In this document: piece by piece, positions 1 to 6,113 of the stretch
Layout of the letters: the number at the start of each line of letters is the position of its first letter
Numbering within the stretch: position 1 is the first letter of the stretch
Source: Paracoccaceae bacterium
GTDB lineage: Bacteria > Pseudomonadota > Alphaproteobacteria > Rhodobacterales > Rhodobacteraceae
Direction: 5' to 3'
Assembly (NCBI GenBank): GCA_015485015.1
Contig: WFUK01000176.1
Location: 1 to 7,802 of the forward strand
Length of the DNA: 7,802 nt
The notes under the pieces: model-generated
The model's database searches: none
Told to the model about the DNA's origin: nothing
What the model saw: only the letters and a program-made list of their open reading frames with translations
Translations under genes and position numbers: made by a program

Positions 1-950
1 AAAACCTCAAAATGCACTTCCCGATTTTTCGCGGTATTCTCAAGCGCCAAGCGGGCGCGGTGAAGGCTGTGGATGGCATCAGCTTTGATGTATTTGAGGG
101 CGAAACCCTTGGTTTGGTTGGCGAATCCGGTTGTGGGAAATCCACCGTCGGCCGCTGTGTGCTGCGATTATACGAGGTAACAGACGGCTCGATAGACATT
201 AACGGCACCGATATTGCCACGCTTTCAGGGACCGAGCTGCGCGCCAAGCGCCCCGAGATGCAGATGATCTTTCAAGATCCGCAAGCCAGCCTCAATCCGC
301 GCATGACCGTGGGTTCGATTATCTCCGAGCCGCTGGACGAGCATATGAAAATGACCCGCAACGAAAAACGCGCGCGGGTGGGCGAGCTGATGGATGCGGT
401 TGGCCTTGCGCGGCGCTTTGCCGACCGCTACCCGCATGAGTTTTCCGGCGGTCAGCGCCAGCGCATCGGCATTGCGCGGGCCTTGGCGCTGAACCCGAAA
501 TTCATCGTATGTGACGAGCCGATTGCGGCGCTTGATGTGTCTATTCAGGCGCAAGTGGTGAATTTGCTGGAGGATTTGCAAGAGAAATTCGGGCTTACCT
601 ATCTTTTCATCAGCCATGATCTGTCGATGGTGCGCCACCTGGCCACCCGCGTGGCGGTGATGTATCTCGGGCGGTTGGTGGAGCTTGGGCCAGCGGAAAC
701 GCTTTATATGACGCCAAGGCACCCTTATACGCAGGCCTTGCTTTCCGCCGTGCCGCACCCTGATCCGGCGCAGGCGGGCAATATCGAGCGGATCATTCTG
801 GAAGGCGATGTGCCCTCCCCCAGCAATCCGCCGCCGGGCTGCACCTTCAATACCCGCTGCCCGCGCGCCGAAGCGCGATGCGCAGAAGATTCCCCGAAAT
901 GGCGCGAAATTGGCGAGGGACACTTCGCCGCCTGCCATTTTGTAGAATAA
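1..950 (+). CDS. Oligopeptide/dipeptide ABC transporter ATP-binding protein (OppF/DppF type), 5' end cut by the window
   Basis: This is a cytoplasmic ATPase subunit that would power import by the permeases downstream. The frame is open to the window edge: the three codons before the ATG at 12 read N-L-K, giving NLKMHFPI. That matches the usual OppF/DppF start region (a few residues, then 'hFPi'), so the true start lies upstream and the ATG at 12 is probably internal. Counting from that Met, it has Walker [10 protein letters not shown] at 37-45, Q-loop Gln88, signature SGGQRQR at 145-151, Walker B ending IVCDEP near 165-170, D-loop ALD at 173-175 and H-loop His202. The C-terminal oligopeptide-transporter extension ([10 protein letters not shown] from about 268) carries four cysteines (277, 283, 290, 308). 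Only one ATPase is visible; these importers usually have a DppD+DppF pair, so the partner is probably just upstream. The family call is secure; the substrate is unknown. Confidence 0.95.
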   Translation, partial: NLKMHFPIFRGILKRQAGAVKAVDGISFDVFEGETLGLVGESGCGKSTVGRCVLRLYEVTDGSIDINGTDIATLSGTELRAKRPEMQMIFQDPQASLNPRMTVGSIISEPLDEHMKMTRNEKRARVGELMDAVGLARRFADRYPHEFSGGQRQRIGIARALALNPKFIVCDEPIAALDVSIQAQVVNLLEDLQEKFGLTYLFISHDLSMVRHLATRVAVMYLGRLVELGPAETLYMTPRHPYTQALLSAVPHPDPAQAGNIERIILEGDVPSPSNPPPGCTFNTRCPRAEARCAEDSPKWREIGEGHFAACHFVE

Positions 951-1000
951 CCAAGCGTGGAACCAACCGCGCACAACAACAACCAACTGAGGAGAATATT

Positions 1001-2710
1001 ATGAATTTCAAACATCTTATCGCCGCAACGCTCGGGGCAGGCCTGATGGCCAGCACCGCGATTGCGGGCGGCCACGCGGCGCAAGGCCGTGATGGCAATG
1101 TCAGCATTATCTACTGGCAGGCCGCTTCCATCCTGAATCCCTATCTTTCGGGCGGGACCAAAGACATCGACGCCGCATCACTGGTGATCGAGCCTCTGGC
1201 GCGCTATGACGAAAACGGCAGCATGGTGCCGATGATCGCCGCCGAAATTCCGACCGTGGCCAATGGCGGCGTATCCGAAGATCTGACCGCGATCACATGG
1301 ACCCTGAAAGAAGGCCTGCTATGGTCTGATGGCACCGACGTGACCGCCAATGACGTGGTGTTTACCGCCAATTATTGCATGGACGAATCCGGTGGCTGTC
1401 AGCAGCTTGCCAAATTCGCCGATATTGAATCGGTTGAGGCGCTGGATGATCTCACCGTGCGCATCACCTTCACCAAGCCCAAGCCTTTCCCTTATGGCCC
1501 GCTGGTAGGCTCGACCACCCCGGTGCTGCAAGCTGCGCAATTTGCGAATTGCACGGGCGAAGCCGCCCCGACCTGCACCGAGGAAAACTTTAACCCGATC
1601 GGCACCGGCCCGTTTGTGGTTACCGAATTCCGCGCCAATGACACCATCACCATGGCAGCCAACACCAACTACCGCGAAGCGGGTAAGCCGGCCTTTGCCA
1701 CGCTGACCTTCAAAGGCGGCGGGGATGCGGCATCGGCTGCGCGCTCGGTGCTGGAAACCGGCGAATTTGACTATGCATGGAACCTGCAAATCGCACCGGA
1801 AATTCTGGCCGATATGGAAGCCAAAGGCATGGGCACCGTGGTATCGGGCTTTGGTCCCTTGGTTGAGCGCCTGATGATCAACCTCACAGACCCTTCTCCC
1901 GATCTGGGCGAGGCTCGCTCCACCGTGGCCAACCCGCACCCGTTCATGTCCGATATCGCGGTGCGCCAAGCGCTGTCGATGGCGATTGATCGTCCGCTTC
2001 TGGTTGAAGTCGGCTATGGCAAAGCGGGTAACGTGACCTGTAACGTGCTGCCTTCGCCTGCCATTTATAACTCGCCAAATAATGCGGGCTGTGAAGTGCA
2101 AGACATCGCGGGCGCCAATGCGCTGCTCGACGAGGCTGGCTGGGTGCGTGGTGCTGACGGCATTCGCGCCAAAGACGGTGTGCGTCTCTCGATCCTGTAT
2201 CAAACCTCGACCAACGCTGTGCGTCAGGATTTCCAAGCTCTGATCAAGCAGTGGTGGGCTGAAATCGGTGTAGAAACCGAGCTGAAAAACATCGACGCTG
2301 CGGTGTTCTTTGGTGGTGACCAATCTTCGCCGGATACTTTCCAAAAGCTGTTTGCGGATGTGGAAATGTATGCCAACACCTTTGATGGCACCGACCCTGA
2401 AGCCTATATGGGCAACTGGGCATGCTCCGAAATCCCGTCGCCGGATAACGCATGGCTCGGGGGCAACATGCCGCGTTTCTGTGATCCGGCTTATGATGCG
2501 CTAGTAGCTGAAATGTCCGGCACCGCCGACATTGAAGAGCGTGCGCGTCTTGCGATTGCGATGAACGACATGCTGATGCAGACCTACACCATCATTCCAC
2601 TGGTTCACCGTGGCAATGTATCTGCCCGCGCCAACACTCTGGAAGGTGTGAAGCTCAATGTTTGGGATTCGCAGCTTTGGAACGTGGCTGACTGGTCCCG
2701 CGCCGAATAA
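1001..2710 (+). CDS. Periplasmic peptide/opine-type ABC substrate-binding protein (SBP family 5)
   Basis: This is an extracytoplasmic receptor that would deliver ligand to the DppB/DppC-type permeases. I chose the ATG at 1001 although the frame stays open back to 878, because AGGAG at 990-994 lies 6 bases upstream. The protein then begins with a clean Sec signal peptide: MNFK, a hydrophobic stretch, and a predicted cut after AIA (about residue 22). The mature part has the family-5 fold signatures: LNPYLSGGTKD near 46-55, LVIEPLARYD at 61-70, then W-T-L-K-E-G-L-L-W-S-D-G-T at 100-112 with TANDVVFT following, and VRQALSMAIDR near 321-331. The length of 569 aa is normal for DppA/OppA relatives. 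Eight cysteines sit in four close pairs (126/133, 184/192, 347/364, 475/494), which suggests disulfides. A strong hairpin follows the stop. The family call is secure; the ligand cannot be read from sequence. Confidence 0.95.
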   Translation: MNFKHLIAATLGAGLMASTAIAGGHAAQGRDGNVSIIYWQAASILNPYLSGGTKDIDAASLVIEPLARYDENGSMVPMIAAEIPTVANGGVSEDLTAITWTLKEGLLWSDGTDVTANDVVFTANYCMDESGGCQQLAKFADIESVEALDDLTVRITFTKPKPFPYGPLVGSTTPVLQAAQFANCTGEAAPTCTEENFNPIGTGPFVVTEFRANDTITMAANTNYREAGKPAFATLTFKGGGDAASAARSVLETGEFDYAWNLQIAPEILADMEAKGMGTVVSGFGPLVERLMINLTDPSPDLGEARSTVANPHPFMSDIAVRQALSMAIDRPLLVEVGYGKAGNVTCNVLPSPAIYNSPNNAGCEVQDIAGANALLDEAGWVRGADGIRAKDGVRLSILYQTSTNAVRQDFQALIKQWWAEIGVETELKNIDAAVFFGGDQSSPDTFQKLFADVEMYANTFDGTDPEAYMGNWACSEIPSPDNAWLGGNMPRFCDPAYDALVAEMSGTADIEERARLAIAMNDMLMQTYTIIPLVHRGNVSARANTLEGVKLNVWDSQLWNVADWSRAE

Positions 2711-2719
2711 ACCGACATT

Positions 2720-2758
2720 GGCTGCTCCGCTCCGGCGGGGCAGCCTCCTTTTATTTTT
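2720..2758 (+). terminator. Rho-independent terminator/attenuator between the binding-protein and permease genes
   Basis: An 11-bp stem (GGCTGCTCCGC at 2720-2730 against GCGGGGCAGCC at 2735-2745, one G-T wobble) closes a 4-base loop TCCG. It is followed by the T-rich run TCCTTTTATTTTT at 2746-2758. It begins 10 bases after the binding-protein stop and ends about 21 bases before the permease start. Such hairpins often let the receptor gene be expressed more than the membrane subunits, either by partial termination or by protecting the mRNA 3' end. That role is inference here. Confidence 0.85.
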
Positions 2759-2779
2759 GACTGATTTGCCGAGGCACTT

Positions 2780-3808
2780 ATGCTCAATTTCACACTTCGT
2801 CGCCTGATGTTCACCATCCCGACGCTTTTGCTGATCAGTTTTATCATATTTCTGATTCTCGATCTGGCGCCAAATGACCCCACGGGCAACCTGCCCCTGA
2901 CCATCCCGCCCGAGGTGCGCGAGAAAATTCGCGCCAGCCTTGGTCTGGATGCGCCGATGTATATCCGCTATCTGCTTTGGTGCCAGCAGTTCTTCATCAA
3001 CGAACCGCTCAACCTGTTTAACGAATGGTTTGGCTGGTGCATCGGTGATTGCGAAGGCCGCCTCCGCGTTACCAGCTGGGCCACGCGCAGCCCCGTGGTG
3101 GACCTGATCGCCGAGCGCATGCCGCAAACGCTTTGGGTGGTGGGCATGTCTTATCTGGTCGGCATTCTGATCGCGGTGCCAATCGGGGTGATTTCGGCCT
3201 ATAAGCAATATAGCTGGTTTGACCAGGCGGGCACATTTATCTCCATGATCGGCTTTTCGGTGCCGACATTTTTCACCGGCGTTTTGCTGATCGTGATCTT
3301 TTCGGTCTGGATGCCGAATGACAGTTTTTTCTGGCTGCCCTCGATCTATGATACCACGCTGGAGGTGGTCGATTGGTCGAGCTTTGGCCAACAGGTGCGG
3401 CAGATGATTATGCCGGTGATGGTGCTGGGGCTTTATAATGCCGCCCAGATCAGCCGCTTCATGCGGGCCTCGATGCTGGATAACCTGTCTCAGGATTATG
3501 TGCGCACCGCGCGGGCCAAGGGGCTGAAGGAAAAAACCGTGCTGCTGGTGCATGTGCTGCGCAATTCGATGATTCCGGTGGTGACCGTGATCGCGCTCGG
3601 CATTCCGCAGATATTCGGCGGTGCCATTATTACCGAGCAGATATTCAAGGTAAACGGCCTTGGGCAATTGCTGATCATCGGCATTCAGGGCGCAGATATC
3701 CCGCTGGTGCAAACCCTCACCTTCCTTTTTGCGGTGCTGATCGTGCTGTTTAACCTTGTGGCCGACGTGCTTTACGGCCTGCTAGATCCGAGGATTCGCT
3801 ATGAATAG
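2780..3808 (+). CDS. ABC transporter permease, DppB/OppB type
   Basis: This is an inner-membrane subunit forming half of the import channel. It has 342 aa, close to the usual DppB length. TM1 is at about 10-30 after the typical start MLNFTLRRLMFTIPTLLL. A large extracytoplasmic loop follows (about 31-115), then TM segments near 118-140, 152-176, 207-226, 264-285 and 312-334. The ATPase-contacting EAA loop lies around 239-262 (YVRTARAKGL, then a hydrophobic stretch ending HVLRN). The C-terminus has the DppB signature LYGLLDPRIRYE. A GAGG at 2771-2774 sits 5 bases before the ATG. The outer loop carries three cysteines (68, 87, 91), unusual for a DppB loop and in keeping with the cysteine-rich receptor. 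The stop overlaps the next start by 8 bases, so the two permeases are probably translationally coupled. Confidence 0.95.
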   Translation: MLNFTLRRLMFTIPTLLLISFIIFLILDLAPNDPTGNLPLTIPPEVREKIRASLGLDAPMYIRYLLWCQQFFINEPLNLFNEWFGWCIGDCEGRLRVTSWATRSPVVDLIAERMPQTLWVVGMSYLVGILIAVPIGVISAYKQYSWFDQAGTFISMIGFSVPTFFTGVLLIVIFSVWMPNDSFFWLPSIYDTTLEVVDWSSFGQQVRQMIMPVMVLGLYNAAQISRFMRASMLDNLSQDYVRTARAKGLKEKTVLLVHVLRNSMIPVVTVIALGIPQIFGGAIITEQIFKVNGLGQLLIIGIQGADIPLVQTLTFLFAVLIVLFNLVADVLYGLLDPRIRYE

Positions 3809-4823
3809 CGCTGTTGAAGAAATCGAAGATACCCGCAAATTCCGCTCGCTCTGGGGCGATGTCTGGGTGCAGTTTCGCAGCCATAAGGGCGCGATGCTGG
3901 GGATGGTTGTATTTGGCATCATCCTGTTTGGTGTTACCCTCGGGCCGTATATTTGGACCACCGATCCGCAATATCTCGATATCCGCGCCAAAAACACCTC
4001 AACGATTCTGAATTGTTTTTTAACCGGTGACCAGATTTTCCAGTGCTTCTCGGACCCCGGTTCGATCAAGTATTTTGATCCCAATGCCGAGACACTTACG
4101 CGGGTAAAGCTAAGCTGGGCCTATCCGCTGGGCACCGACCAATTGGGCCGCGATCAGCTGGCGCAGCTCCTGCAGGGCGGGCGGGTTTCGATGGCGGTGG
4201 GCATGGCGGCGATGCTGCTTTCCCTGGTGGTTGGCACGGTTGCGGGGGTATTGGCGGGCTATTTCCGCCGGCTGGACGGGCCGTTGATGCGGCTTACCGA
4301 TCTGTTTCTGGCGCTGCCGCTCTTGCCGCTATTGCTGGTGATCATCATGCTGTTTCGCGATACCTTGCGCGGGTTGTTTGGCCCCGAAACCGGAATTTTC
4401 CTGCTGATTGTATTTGTGATCGGCATCACCAGCTGGATGCAAACCGCGCGGATTGTGCGCGGCGATGTGCTGGCGCTGAAAGAGCGCGAATTTATCTTGG
4501 CGGCCAATTCGATCGGCACGCCGGCCAAGCGGGTGATCTCGCGCCATATCATGCCCAATATCCTGTCCCCTATCATGGTATCGGCGACGCTGGGCATCGC
4601 CACCGCCATCATCACCGAAAGCGCATTATCCTTTCTCGGGCTGGGCTTTCCGTCCGATTTTCCCACATGGGGGCGGCTGCTCTTTGATGGCACCACCTAT
4701 ATCTCGCAATCTCCGGCGCGGGTAATCTGGCCCGGCTTGGCGATCTCGCTCACGGTGCTGAGTGTGAATTTCATCGGTGACGGGTTGCGCGACGCGCTGG
4801 ACCCGCGCATCAGGGGCCGCTAA
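3801..4823 (+). CDS. ABC transporter permease, DppC/OppC type
   Basis: This is the second inner-membrane channel subunit and partner of the DppB-type permease, with 340 aa. The N-terminal cytoplasmic segment (1-30, FRSLWGDVWVQFRSHKGAM) and TM1 at about 31-50 are typical of OppC N-terminal domains. An extended periplasmic loop follows (about 51-105, cysteines 72 and 82), then the family hallmark YPLGTDQLGRDQLAQLL near 108-124. More TM segments follow, with the EAA loop at about 229-252 (EFILAANSIGTPAKRVISRH). ESALSFLGLGF at 273-283 and the end GDGLRDALDPRIRGR are classic DppC. The ATG lies inside the previous gene (8-base overlap) with GAGG at 3790-3793 ahead of it. This is the last gene of the visible operon; a convergent gene ends 21 bases beyond its stop. 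Confidence 0.95.
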   Translation: MNSAVEEIEDTRKFRSLWGDVWVQFRSHKGAMLGMVVFGIILFGVTLGPYIWTTDPQYLDIRAKNTSTILNCFLTGDQIFQCFSDPGSIKYFDPNAETLTRVKLSWAYPLGTDQLGRDQLAQLLQGGRVSMAVGMAAMLLSLVVGTVAGVLAGYFRRLDGPLMRLTDLFLALPLLPLLLVIIMLFRDTLRGLFGPETGIFLLIVFVIGITSWMQTARIVRGDVLALKEREFILAANSIGTPAKRVISRHIMPNILSPIMVSATLGIATAIITESALSFLGLGFPSDFPTWGRLLFDGTTYISQSPARVIWPGLAISLTVLSVNFIGDGLRDALDPRIRGR

Positions 4824-4850
4824 GCGCTGGCAATAAAAACCGGCTTAGCG
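4818..4850. terminator. Inverted repeat between convergent stops, possible two-way terminator
   Basis: CGCTAAGC at 4818-4825 is exactly complementary to GCTTAGCG at 4843-4850, with 17 bases between. Each arm contains the stop codon of one of the converging genes, since both coding regions end CGC-TAA-GC. An alternative inner stem, GCTGG at 4826-4830 with CCGGC at 4840-4844, is also possible. Neither strand has a T-run directly after the outer stem, so true terminator activity is doubtful. Confidence 0.35.
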
Positions 4851-5543
4851 CGAAAACCGCGCGGCCGCATAAATCTCGCTTGGCCCAAGCGCCTGAACAA
4901 TCACCACATAGGTGCCGGCCTCGATATTTGGCACACGCAGCTCGATGGTTGCCTTCCCGTCCCAGCGGGCAAGGGTTTCCCACAGGTTCACCACATTAAC
5001 ATAGTTAATCGTCTGACCGGCATTTTCGCCGCGCTCGATCATCACCGTTTCGCCTGCAGAATAGCGGACAAGATATATTTCGGCTGCGCCCACGGGACCA
5101 AGCAACGCCGAAACACCGATCCGTAGATCGTTTCCGCTATTGTCGACGGTGAGCGCCACTTTATCGGGAGCATCCTCGAATTGCATGATTTGCCGCTGGA
5201 TTTCATCCGCCCGAGAGCCAACCATATAATTCAACCCCTGCACCACCATTTGCGGGGTATAGACCGAGCGTTGTGCCCACTCGCGCGCATATAATCGCTG
5301 GCGGTCAGAAAATTCGGGCTTGGCAAATTTGTCTTTCCAGCCAAGGTAATCCCAATAATCCACATGCAGCGCCAGTGCGATGACATAATCATGGGTTGCC
5401 AGCTCCGCCAAAAGCCGGTCGGCGGGCGGGCAGGAGGAACAGCCTTGCGAGGTAAAAAGCTCAACCACCACAGGGCTTTCGGCCTGTGCGGATAAGGGCG
5501 CCAATAGTAGCGCCGCACCAAATAATATCTTTACCCTGAACAT
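4845..5543 (-). CDS. Secreted DUF1223 family protein with thioredoxin-like CxxC motif
   Basis: This is a 232-aa exported protein. It has a Sec signal peptide (MFRVKILFGAALLLAPLSAQA, cut after residue 21), then the DUF1223 hallmark VVELFTSQGCSSCPPADRLL with cysteines 35 and 38. Next come HVDYWDYLGWKD at 60-71 and the loop YTPQMVVQG at 95-103, whose Thr-Pro sits where thioredoxin folds carry their cis-proline. The rest is a beta-rich tail (PVGAAEIYLVRY, then GQTINYVNVVNLWETLARWDG). The start ATG has GAGG on the minus strand (5550-5553) 6 bases before it. The family is common in alphaproteobacteria, but its biochemical role is not established; a periplasmic redox or chaperone role is a guess from the fold. 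The gene is intact and converges on the permease gene, so it is probably a separate transcription unit. Confidence 0.93.
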   Translation of the reverse strand: MFRVKILFGAALLLAPLSAQAESPVVVELFTSQGCSSCPPADRLLAELATHDYVIALALHVDYWDYLGWKDKFAKPEFSDRQRLYAREWAQRSVYTPQMVVQGLNYMVGSRADEIQRQIMQFEDAPDKVALTVDNSGNDLRIGVSALLGPVGAAEIYLVRYSAGETVMIERGENAGQTINYVNVVNLWETLARWDGKATIELRVPNIEAGTYVVIVQALGPSEIYAAARFSR

Positions 5544-5660
5544 GCGAATCCTCGATCAATCATTAGGCCCAACCTAACTTCAAACCGCCCAATAGGCCAT
5601 TCAACCCTTCGCGAGCGCCCGTGATGCTCACCCTACCCCGCGATGATCGACCACTCCACA

Positions 5661-5680
5661 TAAAAAGGGCCACCGCCCTT
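5661..5680 (-). terminator. Rho-independent terminator-like hairpin at the edge of the IS remnant
   Basis: Read on the minus strand, AAGGGC, loop GGTG, GCCCTT forms a perfect 6-bp stem, with the final TT of the stem continuing into a run of five T (plus-strand positions 5662-5666). The stem abuts the inferred right end of the IS3 remnant at 5680. It may belong to the original minus-strand operon or mark the stop of transcription from the element. Confidence 0.6.
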
Positions 5681-5901
5681 GAATAACCTTAGTTTCTTAG
5701 GTGTCTTCTTGGTTCATTTTCTGCTGTCTCTCGAACTCGACGGGCGACAGCATCCCGTTTCTAGTGTGTTTACGTTTCGAGTTGTAGAACATTTCAATGT
5801 AGTCGAACACATCATGCCTTGCGTCTTCTCTGGTTTTGTATGTCCTGCGCCGGTTTGCGCCGCCAGACGGCCATCAGCAGGGCTTGCAAAACAAGGTCAG
5901 C
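5680..5901 (-). mobile_element. IS3-family insertion sequence remnant: 3' end of transposase OrfB, internally deleted
   Basis: Two pieces of an IS3-type DDE transposase are recognisable on the minus strand, in different frames. From about 5898 to 5851 the translation is DLVLQALLMAVWRRKP, a stretch that in the family precedes the VHSDQGSQ catalytic region. From about 5852 to the stop TAA at 5697-5699 it is RRTYKTREDARHD, VFDYIEMFYNSKRKH and NGMLSPVEFERQQ, the usual C-terminus. Everything between, including the catalytic Asp and Glu of DDE, is missing. The join lies at about 5850, where CGGCGC occurs twice within 10 bases. The right end appears to be TGAATAACCTTAGTTTC, starting at 5680 (plus strand), which fits IS3 terminal repeats in form. 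The left end and OrfA are absent, so the element cannot move. The family call is firm; the exact IS name is not known. Confidence 0.85.
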
Positions 5902-6004
5902 GCCGTCATCTCCCCGCATATAGCTCAAGCCCGATGCTGCGCAGCACCTTGTTGGTGCCAAACGATTTGGTCAGATCCGTAATTTCAACAGCCGTATTCA
6001 GCAC
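5899..6004 (-). pseudogene. N-terminal fragment of a sugar-type ABC transporter ATPase gene, cut before Walker A
   Basis: A GTG start at 6004-6002 has a strong Shine-Dalgarno GGAGG (plus strand 6011-6015) 6 bases ahead. The product begins VEITDLTKSFGTNKVL, then RSIGLELYAG, a textbook start of an ABC ATPase; it resembles RbsA/XylG-type sugar importers most. At codons 31-33 the frame runs into TGA. Restoring one lost G in the GGGG run at 5915-5912 gives AGEMTAL, which in intact proteins leads straight into the Walker A motif. Here the sequence instead turns into IS3 transposase at about 5899. So the gene has lost all nucleotide-binding motifs, carries a frameshift, and is dead. It is divergent to the mtnK remnant with about 107 bases between starts, which suggests the two once shared control and perhaps a substrate. 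Confidence 0.75.
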
Positions 6005-6045
6005 GCAGTTCCTCCGTTTGAATCAAGACCAACGATAGATATTGC

Positions 6046-6071
6046 CATTTGTCAGTAGCTATTGACATTTG
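6046..6071. promoter_or_regulatory. Operator-like palindrome in the divergent intergenic region
   Basis: The core TGTCAGTAGCTATTGACA at 6050-6067 is an 18-bp inverted repeat with a single mismatched pair (6055/6062), centred on TAGCTA. With flanking CA at 6046-6047 and TG at 6070-6071, 10 of 13 pairs match. It lies between the two divergent starts (GTG at 6004, TTG at 6111), and its right arm contains the TTGACA that could be a -35 box for the plus-strand genes. This is a good place for a repressor. The protein that would bind it is not in the window. Confidence 0.6.
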
Positions 6072-6089
6072 CCTGCTTGTGGTGATGAT
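6062..6089 (+). promoter_or_regulatory. Candidate sigma-70 promoter for the mtnK-mtnA unit
   Basis: A consensus -35 TTGACA at 6062-6067 is followed after 16 bases by GATGAT at 6084-6089, a 4/6 match to TATAAT. The -35 box overlaps the operator-like palindrome. The predicted start near 6096 would leave a very short leader before the Shine-Dalgarno at 6100, so the -10 assignment is uncertain. Confidence 0.4.
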
Positions 6090-6099
6090 AGGTAAAAAC

Positions 6100-6113
6100 A
6101 GGAGAGACAATTG
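6100..6113 (+). promoter_or_regulatory. Shine-Dalgarno and TTG start of the mtnK remnant
   Basis: AGGAGAG at 6100-6106 lies a few bases before TTG at 6111. An in-frame TAA at 6093-6095 rules out any start further upstream. The good spacing suggests that this is the original start region and that translation still begins here, even though most of the N-terminal domain of the kinase is missing. Confidence 0.6.

Larger units (their letters stand above)
5544..6110. other. 567-base stretch without an intact gene: decayed remnants plus a divergent control region
   Basis: Reading left to right: 5544-5660 is an upstream region for the DUF1223 gene in which I see no convincing promoter, only a small inverted repeat TTAGG/CCTAA at 5563-5577. 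At 5661-5680 there is a minus-strand terminator-like hairpin. From 5680 to about 5898 lies an IS3-family transposase remnant, and from about 5899 to 6004 the start of a broken ABC ATPase gene. From 6020 to 6110 there is an AT-richer divergent regulatory region with an operator-like palindrome. Any open frame on the plus strand here (for example 5679-6038) is a shadow of the minus-strand remnants. Confidence 0.8.

Noticed and set aside
225..986. Long open frame on the minus strand opposite the ATPase gene
   Set aside because: Its His/Arg-rich composition and lack of family motifs mark it as a shadow of the real plus-strand gene.
878..1000. A 41-residue N-terminal extension of the binding protein starting at the ATG at 878
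   Set aside because: It overlaps the ATPase gene, lacks a good ribosome site, and would bury the signal peptide. AGGAG at 990-994 fixes the start at 1001.
1319..2344. 341-codon minus-strand frame opposite the binding protein
   Set aside because: It lies wholly antisense to a well-recognised gene; its composition is rich in His, Arg and Gly with no recognisable domain.
2501..3712. 403-codon minus-strand frame across the binding-protein end and DppB
   Set aside because: It is antisense to two recognised genes and crosses their intergenic terminator; its His/Gln-rich product has no motifs.
5563..5577. TTAGG/CCTAA inverted repeat upstream of the DUF1223 gene
   Set aside because: With only 5-bp arms and no clear promoter around it, it is too weak to call an operator.
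5679..6038. 119-codon plus-strand frame
   Set aside because: The minus strand here reads clearly as IS3 transposase and an ABC ATPase start, so the plus-strand frame is a shadow.
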